From positions 1-12,168 of the forward strand of contig URDK01000081.1 of NCBI GenBank assembly GCA_900546485.1: 12,168 nt of DNA. Reading direction: 5' to 3'. The translations under genes and the position numbers were made by a program. Below the pieces are notes generated by a model. It did no database searches and was not told the origin of the DNA. It saw nothing but the letters and a program-made list of their open reading frames with translations. How positions within the stretch are numbered: the stretch's first letter is position 1; every line of letters begins with the position of its first letter. Below are positions 1 through 6,289 of this stretch, piece by piece. The stretch comes from an uncultured Eubacteriales bacterium (GTDB lineage: Bacteria > Bacillota > Clostridia > Oscillospirales > Oscillospiraceae).

Positions 1-1510
1 CCGCGGCCTGCAATCGGCCCGTGCGCTCGAGCTCATCGGCGCGCGAGGCCAAGCGCTCCGCGAGGTCCAAATCCTCAAAAAGCGCGGCGAGCGCCTGGGC
101 GTGCTCCGAGGCAGTGTGCGCCTCGCGGGAGGCGCGCTCGAGCGCCAGCAGCGGCGCGGCGGCACGGCGGCGGAGCATGTTTATACGTGCGAGCCGGGCC
201 TTCGACTCCTCGTCCCAGCGGCCCGACCAGCCGTCCGGGTGCATGTGCCAGTCCCGCTCCGAGAGCCAGTGCGAGGCGCGGATGCTCCAGGTGAAGCAGT
301 AGTTCTCCAGCTCGTCGCACTCCCCTGCGTCCAGGCCCGCAAGGCCCGTGCGCAGGTAGGCAAAGACCTCCGCCTGCTCCCAGCCGCCCAGGACGGCCTC
401 GTAGGCCGAGGAGATCAACGCGGGCAGGGGCTTTTGCGTGATGTCCGTCTGCCGCGCGGTGAAAAGCGGCACGCCGTAATAGGCAAAGGCCGCCTCCAAC
501 TGGGCGCGGTAGCTCTCAAAGGAGCGCACCGCGACGGCGATATCCCGCCAGCGGCAGCCCGACCTCGCCAGCTCGATGGCGCGCGCGGCCGCGAGCTCGC
601 ACTCGGCGGGGACGGACTCGGCAGTGTATAAAAACACGCTGTTGTCTGAATCAAAATGCTGCTCAGTGTAGCTGAGCATGTGCTCGGCAAGGATGTCGGC
701 ACTCCGCTCAGAGCGCGCCTCGAGAGTCTCCACGCGGCTGGGCACGCCGCGCTCCCGCGCCTCGCGCAGCAGCCGCCGCGCCGTGCGGCGGGAGAGCTCG
801 AAGACCTCGCTGCCCTCGTCGAGGGCGTCAAGCGTGAGGCAGACCGTCATGTCCGCACCGCGGCTCATGAGCTCGCAGAGGAGCTTCATCTCCACGCCGG
901 TGAAGTCCGTGAAGCCGTCTATGTAGATGTGGCCCTCCCGGCCGAAGGCGCTCTCCGGCAGGCGCCGCAGCAGCTCCGCGAGCCGGTCCGAGGCGTCCGC
1001 GCGCTCCGGCCCGACGGCGGCCTGGAAGGCGCCCATGACGAGGGCCAGGTCCGCGAGCTTGTGGCCCAGTGCACCGGGCGCGCGCTCCGCGGCCTCCATG
1101 GTCTGCTCCGCCGTGAAACCCGCGGCGGAGAGCTCGTCCACCGCGGCCAGAAGCTGACCCTGCAGCTCCGGCGAGCGCCGGGCGCCCGCGTAGACGCGCA
1201 GCCGCGAGTATACGGAGTCGAGCGCCAGCGCCATGCACAGCAGCCGCCCGCCCGCGTCCAGCGGACGCCGTCCGCCAGTGCCGAGCTCGGCCTCCACCTT
1301 ACGCGCAAGGCCCGTGAAGGACAGCACCTCAGCGTACAGCGGCAGGCTCGGCCCCGCGACGCGCGCAAGCTCGCGCTCGGCCTCGTGGCTGTACTGCTCC
1401 GGCACCAGCAGGCAGCGCCCGCCCTCGTGCGCCGAAGCGGCGCGGCGTATTTCGTCCATGATGAGCGCGGTCTTGCCCGCGCCCGCGCGGCCTGTTATGA
1501 GTCTCAGCAT
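1..1510 (-). CDS. addB: AddB, helicase-exonuclease AddAB subunit B (N-terminal part, cut by window edge)
   Basis: The start is at 1510 on the minus strand and 503 codons are read without a stop before the window ends, so the C-terminal half is missing (the family is usually about 1100-1200 aa). The start MLRLITGRAGAGKT carries a Walker A motif (residues 7-14, GRAGAGKT). VPEQ follows at 36-39 and IDGF at 197-200, leading into TDFTG. These match the N-terminal helicase-like half of AddB. AddAB is the Firmicutes counterpart of RecBCD: it resects double-strand breaks up to Chi and loads RecA in the cytoplasm. The AddB C-terminal nuclease domain and its iron-sulfur cysteines would lie outside the window, as would addA, which usually follows. 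A GAGGGGG ribosome site lies 9 bases upstream of the ATG. The gene is very GC-rich, so several long frames on the opposite strand are only shadows. Assignment is from motifs and overall layout. Confidence 0.9.
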   Translation of the reverse strand, partial: MLRLITGRAGAGKTALIMDEIRRAASAHEGGRCLLVPEQYSHEAERELARVAGPSLPLYAEVLSFTGLARKVEAELGTGGRRPLDAGGRLLCMALALDSVYSRLRVYAGARRSPELQGQLLAAVDELSAAGFTAEQTMEAAERAPGALGHKLADLALVMGAFQAAVGPERADASDRLAELLRRLPESAFGREGHIYIDGFTDFTGVEMKLLCELMSRGADMTVCLTLDALDEGSEVFELSRRTARRLLREARERGVPSRVETLEARSERSADILAEHMLSYTEQHFDSDNSVFLYTAESVPAECELAAARAIELARSGCRWRDIAVAVRSFESYRAQLEAAFAYYGVPLFTARQTDITQKPLPALISSAYEAVLGGWEQAEVFAYLRTGLAGLDAGECDELENYCFTWSIRASHWLSERDWHMHPDGWSGRWDEESKARLARINMLRRRAAAPLLALERASREAHTASEHAQALAALFEDLDLAERLASRADELERTGRLQAA

Positions 1511-1539
1511 TGCTCGCGACCCCCTCACTTTCGTGCAAC

Positions 1540-1567
1540 ATTATAACATATACTTCTCTGAATTCAA
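1540..1567 (-). promoter_or_regulatory. Predicted sigma-A promoter of addB
   Basis: On the minus strand a perfect TATAAT (1540-1545) is preceded by TGT, giving an extended -10. TTGAAT (1562-1567) lies 16 bp upstream as a -35 with 4 of 6 consensus bases. The -10 lies about 30 bases upstream of the addB start, leaving a short leader that contains the ribosome site. This is by inspection only. Confidence 0.6.
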
Positions 1568-1572
1568 AACTC

Positions 1573-1601
1573 TTGAAAAAGCGACACTTTTATGTTAAAG
1601 T
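1573..1601 (+). promoter_or_regulatory. Predicted sigma-A promoter of the 69-aa gene
   Basis: TTGAAA (1573-1578) is followed after 17 bp by TAAAGT (1596-1601), which is preceded by TGT as an extended -10. Transcription would begin near 1608, about 50 bases before the ATG at 1657. It lies just to the right of the addB promoter and points the other way, so the two genes form a divergent pair with closely spaced promoters. Confidence 0.45.
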
Positions 1602-1656
1602 GATGTCAAGCCAACCCGCGGCCCCGCGCCCGGGCAATTATGAAGGGAGACAGACT

Positions 1657-1866
1657 ATGGATATCAGCAAGGTTACCGTCAGAGAACTGCTTGAAAACAA
1701 GGCCGCCTGCGACGCCATGAACGCTATCGACCCGAAAATTCTCAAGAGCCCCATGGTCAAGCTCGTGAAGGGCAAGACCATTGAAGCCGTGTTCAACATG
1801 GTGCCGGACAGCAAGGTCTCACCCGAGATCAAGGCCAAGATCCGCGACGCCCTCGCGGCTATCTGA
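1657..1866 (+). CDS. Small single-domain protein, 69 aa, function unknown
   Basis: The start MDISKVTVRELLENKAACD is chosen because AAGGGAG (1643-1649) sits 7 bases upstream. Reading from the in-frame ATG further left (1510) would make the frame cross the divergent promoter region without any ribosome site. The protein has no signal peptide, membrane segment or cysteine pair. It looks like a compact helical domain: a TVRELLEN helix, then a conserved-looking P-K-I-L-K-S-P segment, then KGKTIEAVFNMV, and a last helix ending in DALAAI. From memory, the pattern (T-x-x-E-L-L...P...P...G-x-x-I...L-A-A) resembles a short domain appended to the C-terminus of various Firmicutes enzymes. Here it stands alone. 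That resemblance is inference, and no function is claimed. The gene is monocistronic, with its own promoter candidate and a strong terminator 16 bases after the stop. Confidence 0.8.
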   Translation: MDISKVTVRELLENKAACDAMNAIDPKILKSPMVKLVKGKTIEAVFNMVPDSKVSPEIKAKIRDALAAI

Positions 1867-1882
1867 GACATCTGCTGCCATC

Positions 1883-1914
1883 AAAGAGCCGTCCCTCCCG
1901 GGACGGCTCTTTTT
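1883..1914 (+). terminator. Rho-independent terminator after the 69-aa gene
   Basis: A perfect stem of 13 bp (AAAGAGCCGTCCC pairing with its complement, with the outer A-T pairs reaching into the T run) closes a TCCC loop at 1896-1899 and runs into a T tract at 1910-1914. It ends the small gene and insulates the following surface-protein operon. Confidence 0.93.
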
Positions 1915-1917
1915 CAT

Positions 1918-1978
1918 TTGTCACTGGCTCGTCACATTTTCTCAAAAGATAGTAATTCCATCGTGTTTGCATTATTAT
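1918..1978 (+). promoter_or_regulatory. Candidate regulated promoter with TCAC direct repeats, upstream of the adhesin-sortase operon
   Basis: Two heptamers, TTGTCAC (1918-1924) and TCGTCAC (1929-1935), repeat with an 11-bp period, one helical turn. A weaker third, TCTCAAA, lies at 1940-1946. Downstream is a poor -35 (TAGTAA, 1950-1955), a 17-bp spacer and a good -10 (TATTAT, 1973-1978). A weak -35 behind tandem half-sites is typical of promoters driven by an OmpR/PhoB-type response regulator. The same arrangement, at the same spacing, occurs at 6117-6177 before the second surface operon. The repeats are seen directly; the regulator is inferred. Confidence 0.45.
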
Positions 1979-1999
1979 GAATTTGTAAATCTTCTCAGT

Positions 2000-2020
2000 C
2001 GGCGCGCTTTTTGCACGCCG
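2000..2020 (+). other. Hairpin in the probable 5' leader of the adhesin operon
   Basis: CGGCG (2000-2004) pairs with CGCCG (2016-2020) and an inner GC pairs with GC around a TTTTT loop, with one C-A mismatch. It lies about 80 bases upstream of the ribosome site and is followed by an AT-rich stretch (TTATATTTTTG). It could be a leader structure affecting expression or simply a chance stem. It lacks a proper T tract directly after the stem, so it is not called a terminator. Confidence 0.25.
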
Positions 2021-2098
2021 CTTATATTTTTGCAGACAATTGCAGGCGTCTGCGCAGGGACCATCCGAAAAGCACATAAGCACACACGGAGGAATGAA

Positions 2099-5000
2099 AT
2101 GAAGAAGCTGATAACTGCAACACTATTGGCCGCATGTCTGTTTGCGGGAGCGACGACCGCAGCCTCGGCATCTGCTCCGGAGCATGTGGACCTGTCTTCC
2201 GGCCCGCTCTCCATAAAAGAGAGCGGCAGCTATGTGGTCACTCAGACCGGCGGCTCCACCGAAAACGCCATAACCATAGAGGGCGGCGTAGTAGACATGA
2301 CCATCAGCGGGCTGAACGTCGAAGCTGAGGGCATGCCCGCCATCTATGTCGAGGCCGGGGCCACGCTGAACCTGACCGTCGAGGGCGAAAACTCGCTCAC
2401 CGGCGGCGCGGGCTTCGCGGGCATATGCGTAGAGCCCGCGTATGACGCTGACTGGAACTACGACGCCGACGCCAGCGCAAAGCTCTACATCTCCGGCAGC
2501 GGCACGCTCACCGCCACGGGCGGCGACGGCGACGATGCGCTCGGCACCTACGGCGGCGGCGCGGGCATAGGCGGCAACGGCGAAGATCAGCTCGGCGGCG
2601 ACGCGGTGGACTTCGGATCGGTTAACATAACTTCCGAATTTACCGGAACCATCAACGCCTGCGGCGGCGCTTCATCTTATTATGTGGACGGCGAAAACTG
2701 CTTCGGAGGCGGCGCCGGAATTGGCGGCGGCGGCTTCAACATGGGCTATATCAACAACTATGAAGACGTCAGCCCCTACTACTGGGGCGAGGTCTACGGC
2801 GCCATCGAGATACACGGCGGCTTCATAAACGCAACCTCCCGAGGTAACGGCTCCGGCATCGGAGGCGGCGGCGGTCAGGGCGAGGACTCGGCCGCATCGC
2901 ACATAACAGTTGACATAACATCTTGCGTCATCAACGCCACCGGCGGAACGATAGGCGCGGGCATAGGCGGCGGCGCGATCTGCGACGGCGGCTATATATC
3001 CATTTCCGGCGCGACAGTTAGAGCCGAGGCCGGGGCAAATGAGGATTCCATGGGCGCAGCCGGAATAGGCGGCAGCAATAACTCCTCCGTCAGCAGCGTG
3101 ATAATCTCCGGCGGCGCGCAGGTCACGGCCACCGCCAGAGGCGGCGCGGCCGGAATAGGCGGCGGTACCAACACCTCTTACAGCAACGTGCATTTCGGCG
3201 ATGTGGACGGAGTCCTCACTCCAGAAAAGGTGGGCATCATATCCATCTCCGGCGAGGGCACGACGGTCTCCGCCCGCGGCGGCACGAGCGAGGGCTTTTC
3301 CGGTTTCTACGGCGGAGCTGGCATCGGCTCGGGCTACCCCACGGCCAACAACGCCCGCAGCGTGGCCTTTGACATCTCCATCACCGACGGCGCGTCCGTC
3401 CGGGCCTACGGCGGCTACCACGCCCAGGCCATCGGCTACGGCTACCGGCCAAGCAGCAGCACATATTACACCGGCTACGGCATCACGCTCACCCTTGACG
3501 ACACCATCTTCCTCTGGGCGCAGAACGCCGACTACTACCAGCCCGCACTTGTCGCGGCGACAGAGTATGACAGCAGCCCCATTTCCTATTCCAGCGACAA
3601 CGACATCTATCTCACCCACTATGTGGATGCAGAAAGGGAACCTGCCGACGGCGCCGGAAGCAGCGAGGTGCCGGGCTATCTGAACCAGCCGGCGGCCGCC
3701 GCGGACGAGACCTTTGACTGGGTCTTTGACAAGGAGACCGACACCGTGTCCATCGGACCCGTCACAGTGGTGGACGAGGTCACCGGTCTCAACGGCAACT
3801 GGGCCACGCTCTGCACCGTGGAGCCGATAACCATCTCTCTGGCCGACCTCATAATCTACGTCGGCGGAGCGGGCTATGAGAGCACCGTCACGACAGAGGA
3901 CGGCGAGACCGTGGTCACGGTGAGCGACGGCCTGCCTGAGCCCGGCTTCACCATCGAACTGCCCACGGACATAGACGCCGCACTTAAAGCAGCCGTCGGG
4001 CACGAGGGCAGCGGCCCGCTCGACCTCTCGCAGTACCTCAGCTTCAGCTATGACGACGGCAAGGGCAACACCCGCAGCTGGACGCTCGAGCGCTACGACA
4101 ACAAGCCGGGCAACGACAGCATGGCCTACGGGCGCTATATCTACCGCATCGTCCCCGCCGAAGGCCAGAACAAGGTGCGGCTCGAGTTCACCGACGAGGA
4201 CGGGCAAACCAGCACGAGCGACGACTTCGATATAATCCTCAACGACCAGTACCATGTCTACTCCATGACCATCTACCCCGGTGCACTGGACCCCAAGCAT
4301 CTCAAGGCCGTTGTGACCTTCCCCGACGAATCCATGCAGGAATTCAGCCTGGATGTTGTGGCGGCAGACCTCATCATACGCGGCGTCGTGGACGATGAGG
4401 ACGGCACGGAGCCCGTCACCGATGTCATCACCGATGAGCCGACGTCCGAGCCGTCGGACATCACAGCGCAGGTGCCTGCCGGCACGCTGTTCTACATAAA
4501 CGAGAGCTCTCTCGAGGTCGAGCACTGGAACGCAGTGAAGCTGCTCGCCGACAAGATCATACCCTCGGCGGAGGAAATCCTGCTCGGGCGGACATATGAA
4601 GACTTCGAGCAGATAACCGAGGAATACAGCTACGAGTACCGCTATCTCGACCTCGTAGACACGAGCAACGGCAACGTCTGGGTGACGGCGAGCGAGGACA
4701 TAACCGTCTACTGGCCCTATCCCGAGGGCACAGATGCGAACGATGATTTCTACATAGTCCACTACAAGGGTCTCGACCGCCAGTACGACGACAATCTCGC
4801 AACCAAAGACTATGAGACGGAGCTGTTTTCCGTCGAGAACGGAAAGCTTGAAAAAACAGAATACGGCATAAAAATAACCGTGGACTCCTTCTCGCCCTTC
4901 GCTCTGTTCTGGAAAGAGAGCAAGGATCCCTGGCCGCCCATAACGCCCACACCCACGCCGAGCGCGACGCCCACGCCGACACCGAGTGCGACACCCACGC

Positions 5001-5254
5001 CCAGCGTCAGCCCGGACATCCCGCCTATCGAGAGCGAAAAGCCCGAGGAGAGCCCCGAGCCGTCAGAGCCCGTGCAGCCCTCGGAGCCTGTTGAGACCCC
5101 GGCCCCGACCGACCCCGGCATCCCCGACGAGGTGCCCGAGACCGGCGACACCACCGGCATATCCCTGTGGCTCACTCTCGCGGCGGCTTCTCTGATCGGT
5201 CTGGTGTGCGTACTCCTCGGTTTGAGGCGGCTCGACCGCGGGAGGCGGAGATGA
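2099..5254 (+). CDS. Secreted beta-helix surface protein with VPETG sortase signal (1051 aa)
   Basis: The start at 2099 has GGAGG (2088-2092) 6 bases upstream and gives a classic signal peptide, MKKLITATLLAACLFAG to ASASA (about residues 1-26). The frame stays open further left, but crosses a terminator and has no signal peptide there. Residues about 30-500 form a glycine-rich repeat region with seven clear [GA]AGIGG/GSGIGG rungs, interleaved with short strands of the INATGG/ISISG type, as in right-handed beta-helix 'carbohydrate-binding domain' surface proteins. Residues 575-940 are a module shared with the VWA-SLH protein at 7175-12082. Then come a Pro/Thr/Ser/Glu-rich wall-spanning linker (about 942-1010) and a cell-wall sorting signal: VPETGD, a hydrophobic segment, and a basic tail ending RRLDRGRRR. 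It is probably displayed covalently on peptidoglycan by the overlapping downstream sortase. Glycan binding is a family-based inference; no catalytic motif was recognised. Confidence 0.88.
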   Translation: MKKLITATLLAACLFAGATTAASASAPEHVDLSSGPLSIKESGSYVVTQTGGSTENAITIEGGVVDMTISGLNVEAEGMPAIYVEAGATLNLTVEGENSLTGGAGFAGICVEPAYDADWNYDADASAKLYISGSGTLTATGGDGDDALGTYGGGAGIGGNGEDQLGGDAVDFGSVNITSEFTGTINACGGASSYYVDGENCFGGGAGIGGGGFNMGYINNYEDVSPYYWGEVYGAIEIHGGFINATSRGNGSGIGGGGGQGEDSAASHITVDITSCVINATGGTIGAGIGGGAICDGGYISISGATVRAEAGANEDSMGAAGIGGSNNSSVSSVIISGGAQVTATARGGAAGIGGGTNTSYSNVHFGDVDGVLTPEKVGIISISGEGTTVSARGGTSEGFSGFYGGAGIGSGYPTANNARSVAFDISITDGASVRAYGGYHAQAIGYGYRPSSSTYYTGYGITLTLDDTIFLWAQNADYYQPALVAATEYDSSPISYSSDNDIYLTHYVDAEREPADGAGSSEVPGYLNQPAAAADETFDWVFDKETDTVSIGPVTVVDEVTGLNGNWATLCTVEPITISLADLIIYVGGAGYESTVTTEDGETVVTVSDGLPEPGFTIELPTDIDAALKAAVGHEGSGPLDLSQYLSFSYDDGKGNTRSWTLERYDNKPGNDSMAYGRYIYRIVPAEGQNKVRLEFTDEDGQTSTSDDFDIILNDQYHVYSMTIYPGALDPKHLKAVVTFPDESMQEFSLDVVAADLIIRGVVDDEDGTEPVTDVITDEPTSEPSDITAQVPAGTLFYINESSLEVEHWNAVKLLADKIIPSAEEILLGRTYEDFEQITEEYSYEYRYLDLVDTSNGNVWVTASEDITVYWPYPEGTDANDDFYIVHYKGLDRQYDDNLATKDYETELFSVENGKLEKTEYGIKITVDSFSPFALFWKESKDPWPPITPTPTPSATPTPTPSATPTPSVSPDIPPIESEKPEESPEPSEPVQPSEPVETPAPTDPGIPDEVPETGDTTGISLWLTLAAASLIGLVCVLLGLRRLDRGRRR
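3821..4918 (+). other. Wall-proximal module shared with the VWA-SLH protein, copy 1
   Basis: This segment codes for residues 575-940 of the beta-helix protein. It starts with a Pro-Ile-Thr-Ile...Leu-Ile-Ile-Tyr-Val-Gly-Gly block. It contains a block beginning YLDLVD (from residue 849) that leads through NGN, TVYW and YPEGTD, and it ends in the SFSPFALFW block. The same blocks occur in the same order in the protein at 7175-12082 (copy 2 at 10328-11338). In the 36-residue core from YLDLVD, 25 residues are identical by hand count. I do not know a family name for it. Confidence 0.8.
4943..5014 (+). repeat. 24-bp tandem repeat coding a Thr-Pro linker
   Basis: Two 24-bp units (4943-4966 and 4967-4990), each coding TPTPTPSA, are followed by a third, decayed unit (TPTPSVSP). 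It begins the Pro-rich spacer that would carry the beta-helix head through the cell wall. Such coding repeats change length easily by slippage, so copy number may differ between strains. Confidence 0.75.
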
Positions 5255-6060
5255 CGCTCAGGCGGCTGCTCACGCTGCTCTGCTGCGTATTCGCGCTGGT
5301 ATTCATGATATCCGCGGCCATGGCCGTGATGACCCTCGCAGCCGGGGCAAAGGAAAAATCGGCCTTTGACGAGCTGGCAGAGCGTGTGAACTCGGGCTTT
5401 GTCTTGCCCATGGCCGTAGCCGAGCACGTTGAGCCCGATACATCGGGTCCGGCCGTCTCGGCAGAGCCGGCACAGCCTGACGAAAATGTGAGCAGCCTCG
5501 TCGCGGCCTGCAGGGCCCTGCAAGATGAACAGCCCGACTTTGCCGCCTGGCTCAAGGCCGAAGCCGCAGGAATAGACTACCCGGTCATGGCCTCTGAGGA
5601 CTACATTTTCCGTGCCTTTGACGGCTCGGAGTCCAAGAGCGGCACGCCTTTCATAGGTGAGGGCGGCAGTCTGGACAGCGATATGTTCATCATCTATGCG
5701 CACAACATGAAAAACGGCAGCATGTTCGGCAGCCTCGACGAGTACAGGGATGCCGGTTTCCGGGCCGAAAACCCGGTCATCACCCTTGCCACTCCCTCCG
5801 AGGAGCGGAGCTATGAAATCTTTGCCGCCGTCGATACCCGCGTGCTGTACGAGGGCGAGGAGGGGCTGCGCTGGTACTACATGTCGGGCGAGCTGGACGA
5901 AGACGCGTATTACGCCCTGACCGGCTGGCTGCTCGATTCCTCGCTTTACGACACGGGTGTTGAACCCGAGTACGGACAGCAGCTGCTGCTATTGTCCACC
6001 TGCAGCTATCACACGGAAAACGGCCGATTTCTTGTTGCCGCCCGGAGGATATCCCCGTAA
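5251..6060 (+). CDS. Class B sortase, 269 aa
   Basis: The protein is a membrane transpeptidase that cleaves a sorting signal between Thr and Gly and joins the protein to the cell wall. The start at 5251 overlaps the previous stop (ATGA), with GGAGG at 5241-5245 inside the upstream gene, so translation is probably coupled. An N-terminal membrane anchor covers about residues 5-31. The class B fold markers are clear: IDYPVM (108-113), FIIYAHNMKNGSMFGSL with catalytic His151, LLLLSTC with catalytic Cys251, and Arg259 in GRFLVAARR as the likely catalytic Arg. The C-terminus lies just after that strand, as in sortases. The only visible substrate is the VPETGD protein directly upstream. Classical SrtB enzymes handle NPQTN-type iron proteins, so this is an LPXTG-like pairing with a class B enzyme, as is met in gut Clostridia. 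Specificity is inferred from linkage. Confidence 0.93.
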   Translation: MTLRRLLTLLCCVFALVFMISAAMAVMTLAAGAKEKSAFDELAERVNSGFVLPMAVAEHVEPDTSGPAVSAEPAQPDENVSSLVAACRALQDEQPDFAAWLKAEAAGIDYPVMASEDYIFRAFDGSESKSGTPFIGEGGSLDSDMFIIYAHNMKNGSMFGSLDEYRDAGFRAENPVITLATPSEERSYEIFAAVDTRVLYEGEEGLRWYYMSGELDEDAYYALTGWLLDSSLYDTGVEPEYGQQLLLLSTCSYHTENGRFLVAARRISP

Positions 6061-6082
6061 ACCTAAGCTTCGGCGCATACTT

Positions 6083-6112
6083 AAGGCCGCCCCTTAAAGG
6101 GGCGGCCTTTTT
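6083..6112 (+). terminator. Rho-independent terminator after the sortase gene
   Basis: The 11-bp perfect stem AAGGCCGCCCC (6083-6093) pairs with its complement at 6099-6109 around a TTAAA loop, followed by a T run to 6112. It closes the adhesin-sortase operon 22 bases after the stop codon. Confidence 0.94.
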
Positions 6113-6116
6113 CGTT

Positions 6117-6177
6117 TTCTCACTCACCCGTCACATTTGCCGCATCTGTGGAAATCGGGGTCATTTTCTGCTATCGT
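6117..6177 (+). promoter_or_regulatory. Candidate regulated promoter with TCAC direct repeats, upstream of the zinc-ribbon/VWA-SLH operon
   Basis: TTCTCAC (6117-6123) and CCGTCAC (6128-6134), the latter followed by ATTT, repeat with an 11-bp period. They match the element at 1918-1939 at 18 of 22 positions. At exactly the same distances as there, a weak -35 (TGGAAA, 6149-6154) and, after 17 bp, a weak -10 (TATCGT, 6172-6177) follow. In both cases the element begins within about five bases of the preceding terminator's T run. An alternative -10 with no good -35 is TATCAT at 6231-6236. The repeats are seen directly; the promoter assignment is inference. Confidence 0.42.
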
Positions 6178-6273
6178 TGACTTATGCCCGCGCTGTTAAT
6201 TTCCATATTAAGCCGAAAACGCATGTCAGGTATCATAGGGTACACTTTTTGACAGTAAAAATGGGTGGTTCAT

Positions 6274-6282
6274 GGAGGTGAT
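6274..6282 (+). promoter_or_regulatory. Near-perfect Shine-Dalgarno deciding the zinc-ribbon gene start
   Basis: GGAGGTGAT is fully complementary to the anti-Shine-Dalgarno end of 16S rRNA. It lies 7 bases before the ATG at 6290. The in-frame ATG at 6272 overlaps this element and has no ribosome site of its own, so 6290 is the better start. Confidence 0.8.
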
Positions 6283-6289
6283 AGCTTGC

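Noticed and set aside
101..1546. Plus-strand frames at 101-631 and 656-1546.
   Set aside because: They are antisense to addB, whose protein shows clear motifs (Walker A, VPEQ, IDGF). The plus-strand products are Arg/Ala-rich with no domain.
1604..1609. A perfect TTGACA on the minus strand upstream of addB.
   Set aside because: The bases at the proper -10 distance read TGTCGC. The extended TATAAT nearer the gene with TTGAAT is a better promoter.
1781..2098. An upstream extension of the beta-helix protein frame from an ATG at 1781.
   Set aside because: It would run through the 69-aa gene and its terminator. The ATG at 2099 has the ribosome site and signal peptide.
2672..4762. A 696-codon minus-strand frame opposite the beta-helix protein.
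   Set aside because: Same explanation: a mirror of a biased, repetitive coding strand with no recognisable domain or ribosome site.
4943..5014. The tandem repeat as a CRISPR or mobile-element trace.
   Set aside because: It is an in-frame coding repeat for a Thr-Pro linker with no spacers.
6249..6254. A perfect TTGACA that could be a -35 for the zinc-ribbon operon.
   Set aside because: With a 17-bp spacer the -10 would fall on the ribosome site at about 6272, where no TATAAT-like sequence exists.
6224..6254. An inverted pair TGTCA (6224-6228) and TGACA (6250-6254) as an operator.
   Set aside because: Five-base arms separated by 21 bases are expected by chance; no second copy was seen in the other operon's leader.
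6272..6289. An alternative ATG at 6272 for the zinc-ribbon gene.
   Set aside because: The strong Shine-Dalgarno overlaps it and serves the ATG at 6290 instead.
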